DNA of 33,040 bases from an uncultured Coriobacteriaceae bacterium. GTDB lineage: Bacteria; Actinomycetota; Coriobacteriia; Coriobacteriales; Eggerthellaceae. The stretch spans positions 1 through 33,040 of the forward strand of contig CALDCB010000001.1 of NCBI GenBank assembly GCA_937937585.1, read 5' to 3'. Shown in pieces: positions 1-4,839 of this stretch; the stretch's first letter is position 1; each line of letters opens with the position of its first letter. Under the pieces are notes generated by a model that had not been told where the DNA came from, made no database searches, and worked only from the letters and a program-made list of their open reading frames with translations. The translations under genes and the position numbers were made by a program.

Positions 1-130
1 TCCTCGCCCGCTCGCTACAAACGCTTCGCGTTTGCTTAACGCTCGCGCCCTGCACAGAGTTCGATTCTCCGCGGTATCTATAAGTAATAAAAAAGCAGGT
101 AGGTGCGTTTACCTACCTGCTTGTAACTAT
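1..130. other. Host flank downstream of ssrA
   Basis: This is chromosomal DNA left of the prophage. It contains no convincing gene. It carries the original ssrA terminator (87-122). A 17-bp stretch at 57-73 matches, in inverted orientation, the T-arm region of tmRNA at 32996-33012 and looks like a tRNA or tmRNA T-arm. Only a fragment is visible, and it does not fold into a complete tRNA end (no encoded CCA). It may be the edge of a neighbouring tRNA-like gene or a relic. Assignment as host rests on the att core at 131-138. Confidence 0.75.
87..122 (-). terminator. Original ssrA terminator, displaced by the prophage
   Basis: A 12-bp perfect stem (93-104 with 111-122, loop 105-110) is followed on the minus strand by a run of T, the form of an intrinsic terminator for a minus-strand gene. 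Before integration it would have lain about 8 bp past the tmRNA 3' end. The prophage now separates it from ssrA by about 33 kb. Confidence 0.85.
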
Positions 131-162
131 TGGTGGAGCCTCAGATAATCTTTGCGAACCCT
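131..162. other. attL: attL (core plus left phage arm)
   Basis: The core TGGTGGAG (131-138) is repeated directly at 32987-32994 and is the reverse complement of the tmRNA 3' end. The phage side carries the arm GCGAACCCT (154-162), the inverted copy of AGGGTTCGC at 32966-32974 on the other end. Joining both phage ends gives a 53-bp attP, the usual size for large serine integrases. The core length and arms are seen; the exact crossover dinucleotide is not known. Confidence 0.85.
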
Positions 163-246
163 ACGATAGCCGCGAACGGGCGCGAAATCAAAGTCTCCAC
201 TAACTGGTTTTGCATAATAACACTGTTTAGCTCGAAAAAAAGTTAG
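139..246 (+). other. Alternative integrase C-terminal tail in the circular phage
   Basis: In the integrase reading frame (GTG GAG at 133-138) translation stays open from 139 to a TAG at 244-246. In the excised phage the integrase would gain 35 residues here, in place of the 12 host-encoded ones used in the prophage. The tail begins PQIIFANPT and ends FSSKKS. An open stretch of this length has a fair chance of arising at random, so the tail may be incidental. Confidence 0.5.
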
Positions 247-263
247 CAAAATTCAATATGAAC

Positions 264-292
264 TTGCCTTACTATGGGGTATACCTTATAAT
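264..292 (+). promoter_or_regulatory. Strong sigma-70-type promoter for the left-end operon
   Basis: A -35 TTGCCT (264-269), a 17-bp spacer and a perfect -10 TATAAT (287-292) lie 32 bp before the start of the 44-aa gene. It is one of the best promoter matches in the window and faces right, away from attL, so the operon is probably expressed from the prophage. Confidence 0.8.
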
Positions 293-324
293 GATAGACG
301 TAAGCAAGAAAGGAGGTGGTTCAA

Positions 325-459
325 ATGGATGACAAAATATGGGACTTAACGATTGCTGTCATCAGCGTGCTACTGGCAAAGGCGCTGGATGAAGGAATCG
401 AAGCCCTAAAGAAAAAGACCTCTCGCAAGCCCGGAAAGCACACAAAGAGGTCAAGGTAG
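325..459 (+). CDS. 44-aa membrane-type small protein
   Basis: ATG at 325 follows a near-perfect Shine-Dalgarno (AAGGAGGTGG, 310-319), downstream of the promoter at 264-292. The product has a hydrophobic N-terminal stretch (about residues 7-19, LTIAVISVLLAKA) and a strongly basic tail (KKKTSRKPGKHTKRSR). This layout fits a small membrane-associated peptide. It resembles in general form the 47-aa product at 30229-30372, though similarity is too weak to call them relatives. Holin-like or type I toxin-like roles are possible but unproven. As first gene of a three-gene prophage operon outside the lytic gene block, it is a candidate lysogenic-conversion (moron) gene. Confidence 0.7.
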   Translation: MDDKIWDLTIAVISVLLAKALDEGIEALKKKTSRKPGKHTKRSR

Positions 460-464
460 GGCAA

Positions 465-488
465 GGGGCGCCGCTTCGGCGGTGCCCC
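465..488 (+). other. Strong UUCG-capped RNA hairpin between small genes
   Basis: A 10-bp stem (465-474 with 479-488, one G-U pair) is closed by a C(UUCG)G tetraloop. It lies 5 bp after the stop of the 44-aa gene. No T-run follows, so it is more likely a stability element or partial attenuator than a full terminator. Confidence 0.6.
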
Positions 489-523
489 GCTAGCCAGAAT
501 CATCTTACATCAGGAGTGCAGCC

Positions 524-607
524 ATGAGAACAGGCATTATAGTTTTTGTCATCTCGTTTATCTCGTTCCGCATCTGGCGCAAGGCCAGAGAAAAGCGCGG
601 TGAATGA
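524..607 (+). CDS. 27-aa single-span membrane peptide
   Basis: ATG at 524 is preceded by CAGGAG (511-516). The peptide starts MRTGIIVFVISFISF and ends with a highly charged tail (RIWRKAREKRGE), the pattern of a tiny single-pass membrane peptide with a cytoplasmic basic end. It stops at 607, one base before the ATG of the next gene (609), so the two are probably translated together. Its shortness makes any homology call impossible. The evidence is the ribosome site, the amphipathic layout and the position within the left operon. Confidence 0.55.
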   Translation: MRTGIIVFVISFISFRIWRKAREKRGE

Positions 608-608
608 A

Positions 609-785
609 ATGGCAACCGAAGCACAAAGACGAGCAACATCCTCCTACCGCAAAAGGTCGGTGAAGCAGCTTGTCATACGCTTTTACCCTAACGAGGATGA
701 CGAGAGTATATATAAATGGCTCAAGGAGCAGGACAATACAACCGAGTACATCAAGAGCTTGATTCGAGAGGACATGAACCGTTAG
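609..785 (+). CDS. 58-aa small basic protein, antitoxin-like fold possible
   Basis: The best start is ATG 609, right after the stop of the 27-aa gene; a longer frame reaches back to 546 but would overlap that gene. The product (MATEAQRRATSSYRKRS then QLVIRFYP, ending in a helix with YIKSLIREDM) has a beta-strand followed by two predicted helices. This is the pattern of short proteins common in gut bacterial mobile elements that resemble ribbon-helix-helix DNA-binding proteins. It could regulate the small operon or act as the antitoxin of the preceding membrane peptides; neither is shown. The operon ends at the terminator at 813-849. Confidence 0.65.
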   Translation: MATEAQRRATSSYRKRSVKQLVIRFYPNEDDESIYKWLKEQDNTTEYIKSLIREDMNR

Positions 786-812
786 AGGCTTGTTGCCATG
801 TCCACTAAACGC

Positions 813-849
813 AAAATGCCCGCGCCCCATTACAGGGCGCGGGCATTTT
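813..849. terminator. Bidirectional terminator between left operon and lysin
   Basis: A 15-bp perfect stem (813-827 with 835-849) has A-runs on one side and T-runs on the other, so it can end transcription from both directions. It lies between the convergent 58-aa gene (plus) and the lysozyme gene (minus) and isolates the lytic transcript from the left-end operon. Confidence 0.9.
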
Positions 850-851
850 AG

Positions 852-1877
852 TTAAAGAAGCTCGTTTACTCGTTTTTGCACAGCATTAAAGTTGGCGCCA
901 AGTCTGGCCTTGCGCTGGTCACCGTTACCGTACTCGCCGCGAATGACGGCGCGTGCAAGAGCGTCGATGTCTACGGCGTTGACGCGGGAATTGACCACGG
1001 CTTGCACCTCGTCATAGCGGATGCCAAGAATTGCCTTGCGTGTCTCACCGTTGCCGAGCTTGCCGTTGAGCACATCCGTTGCAAGATCGTCGGCGCTTGC
1101 GGTGGCCGTGCGATTGATAAGGTCTTGCACCTCGTTGAATCGAGCGCCCAGCTTGGCTTTGCGCTCGTCACCGTTGCCGTACTCCCCTCGCATTACGCCT
1201 GCTGCAAGGTCGACTGTGCTACCACTATTCTCATTGTCAGTCGCAGCCGGCGCATTGTAGGTACTGGGCTTCGCATAACGCGACCAGGCGGCAGCGTCCA
1301 TGAAGGCAATATCAAGATCGAGGTTGCCGTTGTACCCAGACAGCCTACCGTGCGAAGAATACTGGTGCATCACGCAGGTATTCCAAGCACCAAAGCCGCC
1401 ATCCGGAAGCCATGGCGAATCCTGGTATCCAGTCTGATTCTCGTTGGCATACTGGGCAACCCAGAGGGCGTGGTTAGGCGCAATCTTAGACCAATCTTCC
1501 TCTTTGGTGAGATTGCGGTAGGTATACAAGAGACACCTCACGCCCGTGAGCTCATAGATGCGATCAAGGAATTTCTTGGCACCGTCCGTGCCGATTCTGC
1601 CGCCGTCCTCATAATCGAGCACGGGAACACCCCTGCCGAAATAGTTTTTACAGTTCTGATAGAAGTGATCCGCCTGTTTGACAGGATCATCCATATTCAT
1701 GAAATGGTAGAAGCCCCAGAGCTTACCAGCCTTAATAGCCTTTTGCACAAACGCGTCACAAAACGTATTGACGTAATTGGTGCCCTGGGTTCCTTTGATG
1801 ATGACAAAATCGTATTCGATTGAATCGAGATTAAGGTTTTTTTGCCAGTCTGCAATATCGATGCCCTTCATGGTCAT
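852..1877 (-). CDS. Endolysin: GH25 lysozyme with three CW_7 repeats
   Basis: The 341-aa product cleaves peptidoglycan glycan strands for host lysis. The N-terminal ~205 residues are a glycoside hydrolase 25 domain: GIDIADWQ at the first strand, VIIKGTQG at the second, the acidic catalytic cluster VLDYED near residue 90 and ALWVAQYA near residue 140. A linker leads to three tandem CW_7 (Cpl-7-type) cell-wall repeats at about 222-255, 263-296 and 304-338, each with the motif G(E/K)xGNGxxRKxxLG. The start is chosen at 1877 because AAGAGG lies about 9 bp upstream; ATG 1883 (overlapping the previous TGA) and ATG 1871 are alternatives. There is no signal peptide, so release needs the holin. It is last in the lysis cassette and ends just before a bidirectional terminator. 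Confidence 0.95.
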   Translation of the reverse strand: MTMKGIDIADWQKNLNLDSIEYDFVIIKGTQGTNYVNTFCDAFVQKAIKAGKLWGFYHFMNMDDPVKQADHFYQNCKNYFGRGVPVLDYEDGGRIGTDGAKKFLDRIYELTGVRCLLYTYRNLTKEEDWSKIAPNHALWVAQYANENQTGYQDSPWLPDGGFGAWNTCVMHQYSSHGRLSGYNGNLDLDIAFMDAAAWSRYAKPSTYNAPAATDNENSGSTVDLAAGVMRGEYGNGDERKAKLGARFNEVQDLINRTATASADDLATDVLNGKLGNGETRKAILGIRYDEVQAVVNSRVNAVDIDALARAVIRGEYGNGDQRKARLGANFNAVQKRVNELL

Positions 1878-1882
1878 CTGCA

Positions 1883-2578
1883 TCACCTCTTAATTGCATT
1901 GAATTGCGTGAAAGTAACTGCGTTAAGCTCGTCGGATGTCCATGCATGTATTGAATTGGTGCCGTCATCAGGGTCGCGGAGCGCGTAGGTACCGTCGGTG
2001 TTCTCGCGCCAAATCATCACGACGTGCGAGCCGTAAGAGCGCTCGCCAATGGTTCCGGTAACGCCTGCGAAGACGATCCAGCCGTCATCGACGGCCTTGA
2101 GGGCTTCGTCCGTGCCCCAAAACGTGTCACGGGTTTTGAGGTGATAGGTCTTCGCTAGATAGGCGCTGAACTTGGCCATGTCGTTAACCCGGTCGGTCAG
2201 GCAGCTTTCGCCGACGAAAGCTGCAAGCAGGTCGGGTGTGACCTCGCGACCGTTGAGGTAGCTCAACGCCATTGCCGCCGCCGTCAGGCCGCAGCCATAT
2301 GTACCTATAGTTTCGTCCGAGTAAGCGGCATCAGCCCATTGAGGGTCTTTTTGCAAGAAGAGCGGCATATAGCCGCTCTTCGCACTCGTCTTCTTTTCAT
2401 AAACAGGCAAAGCCGCTGTATAACCATCGCTATAGCCTTGGTCATACGCTTTTCCAAATGCTGTCGTATCTCTGCCAACGTGGTCGATAGTCAAAACGAA
2501 CCATAAGCCCATGCCTACCGCGAAGCCCAGCAGCAGTGCGACGGCAATCCGCATCCTAGCCGCGCTTCGCGACTTCAT
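1883..2578 (-). CDS. Membrane-anchored C39-like cysteine peptidase in lysis cassette
   Basis: The 231-aa product has an N-terminal signal anchor (about residues 10-30, IAVALLLGFAVGMGLWFVL) and an outside domain of the peptidase C39-like type. PLFLQKDPQW precedes the catalytic Cys in GTYGCGLTAAAMAL (about C96), His in GSHVVMI (about H185) and Asp in LRDPDDG (about D202). C39-like domains cut peptides. Here, between holin and lysozyme, the role may be peptidoglycan cross-link cleavage, or processing of an exported protein. Start 2578 (MKSRSAAR) overlaps the end of the holin gene and gives a proper signal anchor; a longer start at 2611 would add 11 residues. The stop TGA overlaps the downstream lysin start region. 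Confidence 0.85.
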   Translation of the reverse strand: MKSRSAARMRIAVALLLGFAVGMGLWFVLTIDHVGRDTTAFGKAYDQGYSDGYTAALPVYEKKTSAKSGYMPLFLQKDPQWADAAYSDETIGTYGCGLTAAAMALSYLNGREVTPDLLAAFVGESCLTDRVNDMAKFSAYLAKTYHLKTRDTFWGTDEALKAVDDGWIVFAGVTGTIGERSYGSHVVMIWRENTDGTYALRDPDDGTNSIHAWTSDELNAVTFTQFNAIKR

Positions 2579-2972
2579 CGGCAATCGCCTTCGTAATATC
2601 ATCGGTGTCAACGTTGGCGTGCTCGAAAATCTTCATGATGGGCGTATCGGCAAGCTCTGGATAAGCCTGCTTGAGGTTTTCGAGGATAGAAGCGAACTCC
2701 ATGCCGATGATGGCGATGCAAACGACATAGACGGTAATACCACCGAAATTCAGTCCAACGATATGCGAGCTTAGAATCTCGATACATATAACCAGCATGA
2801 TGATAAGGGAAAGCGTGGCCTTATGACACAAGCCGCGGCGCATCGTCGAAGACTTAAAACTACGGTTGAAAATTGCCTGGGCGATGCCTGTAACCATGTC
2901 GATAAGCATCATCAGGAATGCGCCGCCGATTGCCCAGATCTGCGGCTCCGTGAACGTGTAGATAGCTCCCAT
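2556..2972 (-). CDS. Phage holin (holin family 4 / toxin secretion-lysis type)
   Basis: The 138-aa protein has three or four hydrophobic segments (about 12-32, 54-70, 76-95) with family hallmarks: the DMVTGIAQA turn after the first segment, then an arginine-rich loop with SSTMRRGLCHK. It would form the membrane lesion that lets the GH25 lysozyme reach peptidoglycan. ATG at 2972 overlaps the TAA of the upstream 38-aa gene (TAATG). Its 3' end overlaps the C39-like peptidase gene by 23 bp. Position directly upstream of two hydrolases supports the call. Confidence 0.93.
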   Translation of the reverse strand: MGAIYTFTEPQIWAIGGAFLMMLIDMVTGIAQAIFNRSFKSSTMRRGLCHKATLSLIIMLVICIEILSSHIVGLNFGGITVYVVCIAIIGMEFASILENLKQAYPELADTPIMKIFEHANVDTDDITKAIADEVAKRG

Positions 2973-3088
2973 TATTTCTCCTTTGCATTGTCATCGATCA
3001 TCTTCTGCACGGCGGCACGCCAAAGCTTGGGTACGCTCTCGACGGTGCGTCTGTCGTCCATGACGGCTTCGTAGTAGATCTTCGCCAT
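2972..3088 (-). CDS. 38-aa CD1375/XkdX-like small protein
   Basis: A strong GGAGGTGAG site lies 5 bp before ATG 3088. The peptide MAKIYYEAVMDDRRTVESV, continuing to KLWRAAVQKMIDD, matches the pattern of the short phage proteins (CD1375 or XkdX-like) that commonly sit between tail fibre genes and the holin: an I/Y-rich start, then a V-P-x-x-W helix. Its function is not known. It overlaps the holin start by TAATG, so the two are coupled. It is too short for default gene callers and may be missed. Confidence 0.75.
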   Translation of the reverse strand: MAKIYYEAVMDDRRTVESVPKLWRAAVQKMIDDNAKEK

Positions 3089-3090
3089 CG

Positions 3091-3450
3091 CTACTCACCT
3101 CCAACGATGTCGCCGATTTCGAGAAGTGCTGCGTTGGTGTCCGCAAGAGATGCCTTGACCGCCTCCAACCGCCTGATAGCGTCGTCGATTCGCGCCGAAT
3201 CGGGCATTCCGTCTGCTGCATGGACGCTCCAAAGCTCGTCGAAGCTTTCACGCACACTCTCGGCGGTCGGAAAGCCGCAATCGACGAAATGCACCTCGTC
3301 ATACCTGTATACAGTTGCCGTGACCGTGTCGGAATCGTTCAAATCGACATCGCGTGTGGAAGTCTCGATGTTCTTGCGCAGCCAGACATTCTGGCCGATA
3401 ACCTCGACTGGTTCCGGCGCTTCGCCAGTGCGCTCGGCTTTCACAATCAT
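3091..3450 (-). CDS. 119-aa tail-appendage-associated protein (XkdW-like position)
   Basis: ATG 3450 has AGGAGA about 5 bp upstream; the frame extends further back but would overlap the RT gene. The N-terminal half is a likely beta-domain (MIVKAERTGEAPEPVEVIG, then VTATVYRYDEVHFVD). The second half is helical, with VRESFDELWSVH and a short coiled coil (RRLEAVKASLADTNAALLEI). Proteins of this size and pattern lie after receptor-binding proteins in many siphophages of Gram-positive hosts, before an XkdX-like gene and holin. It lies 8 bp after the RT gene. It does not look like Avd, which is a basic four-helix protein. Confidence 0.6.
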   Translation of the reverse strand: MIVKAERTGEAPEPVEVIGQNVWLRKNIETSTRDVDLNDSDTVTATVYRYDEVHFVDCGFPTAESVRESFDELWSVHAADGMPDSARIDDAIRRLEAVKASLADTNAALLEIGDIVGGE

Positions 3451-3458
3451 GTTTTCTC

Positions 3459-4487
3459 CTAACTCGCGGCTCTTGCCGCGCTGAACACTCTTTGACGTAC
3501 AACTAATTGCTTTTCCATCTCCGCCGTCTTCATCCACCCCCAGTACGAGCACGCGCGGCGGGCAAGTCTCGGCGTTCTTCGTTTGTCAAATCGGAAAAAC
3601 GCGCGGCGAAGTCGCTTCCAAAGCCGCTTCCGCAAATCGACATGCTTTGCCCAAATTCGATAACCCGCGAAATCGATTGGCTCAACGCCGTTACGCATGA
3701 TCTTCCAAGGCTTAAGTTCAAGACCGAAGCCTGCGAGCACGTGAGCGATGAGCATGACTGCTCTTTTCAGCGCCTTTTTAGAGTTGCCAAGCAAATAGCC
3801 GTCATCTGCGTACCAGACCTGACAACCTACTAGATTCGTGCGCTTGCCGCGCCTTACCGTCCCAACGCCTTCGATTGCGTGGTAAGCGAACGAGATGACG
3901 AAAGCGGCCAGCCGCAGCGAAAGGTAACTGCCGAGAATGAGCACTTCGCCCATGGTTGATAGCAGCGTATAGAGCAGATAGAGCACTTTGTGGTTTCGCA
4001 CGTAACACGCTGCAAGCTCAAAGACCATCTCTGTTCGCATGGAGCCGTAACAGTTTCGTATGTCAACGTGGACGTGCAGTAGATAGCGCCGAATCGCCCG
4101 CTTGAGCTTACGCATGCCGAGGGCTGCACCCTTGCCCTTAACGCCGCCGCTGACTTGCCAGAAGCCGACTTTACCCGACAGCAGGGGCTCGAGCGCATTG
4201 ACGCACAGGCAGTTGCAAACCTGGCGCTTGACACTCTCGACGCTGATTTCTCGCAACTTGCCTGAATTCGGGTCGTGCTTTACATGCGTGCTGATCGGCT
4301 CGAATTCCAGTGTTTCAGTTGATAATTCGAGCCATATAACGTCGATGAAGGACGATTCCGAGCCGTATTCCTCTTGGATTCGGTGCTCGTTCTTCCTGCC
4401 GGAATCGCCCTTCTTCCATTCCTCAAGCGCTTCTGCAACCTTTTGGCGCGTGAATACGTAGTTTTTGCAATAGGTTTTCAAATCCAA
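3459..4487 (-). CDS. DGR reverse transcriptase
   Basis: The 342-aa protein is a retron/DGR-type reverse transcriptase. Visible blocks are: GFWQVSGGVKGKG (about 108-120, template-grip motif), HVDIRNCYGS with the first catalytic Asp (about D142), ILGSYLSLRLAA (about 184-195, at the place where DGR RTs carry their variant motif 4), WYADDGYLL with the catalytic pair D228-D229, FGLELKPWK (254-262) and FAGYRIW (273-279). No maturase, endonuclease or retron effector domain is present. It lies next to a TR/VR pair whose differences are all at adenines, so it is assigned as the enzyme making mutagenized cDNA from the TR transcript. The start is TTG 4487 with a weak AAAGAG site. Its stop is 8 bp before the next gene. 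No avd gene was recognised. Confidence 0.93.
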   Translation of the reverse strand: MDLKTYCKNYVFTRQKVAEALEEWKKGDSGRKNEHRIQEEYGSESSFIDVIWLELSTETLEFEPISTHVKHDPNSGKLREISVESVKRQVCNCLCVNALEPLLSGKVGFWQVSGGVKGKGAALGMRKLKRAIRRYLLHVHVDIRNCYGSMRTEMVFELAACYVRNHKVLYLLYTLLSTMGEVLILGSYLSLRLAAFVISFAYHAIEGVGTVRRGKRTNLVGCQVWYADDGYLLGNSKKALKRAVMLIAHVLAGFGLELKPWKIMRNGVEPIDFAGYRIWAKHVDLRKRLWKRLRRAFFRFDKRRTPRLARRACSYWGWMKTAEMEKQLVVRQRVFSAARAAS

Positions 4488-4577
4488 AGCTCTTTCTGTC
4501 TGTCATACGAGCTTTCGCCAGGCGGCTACTAGCCCGCGAGCCTTGCGGACAAATTTCGCTCAGTTGAGCCAGGCTAG

Positions 4578-4607
4578 CCCGGTCGCGCCAGAAAGCGACG
4601 CGCCGGG
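4578..4607 (-). other. Hairpin in the spacer between TR and RT
   Basis: CCCGG (4578-4582) pairs with CCGGG (4603-4607), and TCGC (4583-4586) with GCGA (4595-4598), with a bulge between. In known DGRs the spacer between TR and the RT gene is a structured part of the template RNA needed for priming. This is the most obvious structure in the 158 bp between TR and RT, where no gene is visible. Role inferred from position. Confidence 0.45.
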
Positions 4608-4645
4608 TAGGCACGGTGCGAGAACTTTTGGTTCTTGTTTATAGA

Positions 4646-4755
4646 CAGATTGCCGGGAAGCGATGTTCCAGTTCGCCCTGCCAGACCTCGTGTTCGCGTT
4701 CGCGTAGCGAAGACCAGCCTTCGTGCCGTTCCTCAGGTTGCCGAGGAACTGAACC
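4646..4755 (-). repeat. DGR template repeat (TR)
   Basis: This non-coding 110-bp repeat, read on the minus strand, matches the VR at 4863-4972 at a fixed offset of 217 bp. The two differ at 13 positions, and each is an adenine in TR on the coding strand: A to G at eight, A to T at five (two of these at the 3' edge, 4650-4651). TR has 24 adenines, and none of the other 86 positions differs. As a virtual reading frame, TR would encode Asn, Lys, Arg, Tyr and Gln codons at the variable sites, including AAC codons, typical of TRs. It lies between the target gene and the RT gene. Confidence 0.97.
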
Positions 4756-4803
4756 AGACACCAGCGCCGCCCTCACCGTGTATCCCTGTTTGTTGCTAGA
4801 AAG

Positions 4804-4838
4804 AAGGGGGCCAACCCCCTCTCATGGCTACGCCATGA
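4804..4838 (-). other. Twin hairpins just downstream of VR
   Basis: A 7-bp perfect stem TCATGGC/GCCATGA with a 3-nt loop (4822-4838) begins one base after the target gene's stop codon. A second stem, AGGGGG/CCCCCT with loop CCAA (4805-4820), follows directly. In Bordetella phage BPP-1 a hairpin or cruciform immediately after VR stimulates retrohoming and marks the recipient copy. No comparable structure sits beside TR, as expected for a target-recognition element. The two stems could also act as a weak terminator. Confidence 0.7.
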
Positions 4839-4839
4839 T

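Noticed and set aside
876..1823. Long plus-strand open frame (315 codons) opposite the lysozyme gene
   Set aside because: It is antisense to a clear GH25/CW_7 protein, has no ribosome site and shows only the mirror of its repeats.
3091..3450. 119-aa gene after RT as Avd
   Set aside because: It is acidic with a beta-rich N-terminal half, unlike the basic four-helix Avd, and matches the usual tail-to-holin position.
3459..4487. RT as a retron or group II intron protein
   Set aside because: No maturase/endonuclease domain or retron ncRNA structure is seen, and the TR/VR adenine pattern points to a DGR.
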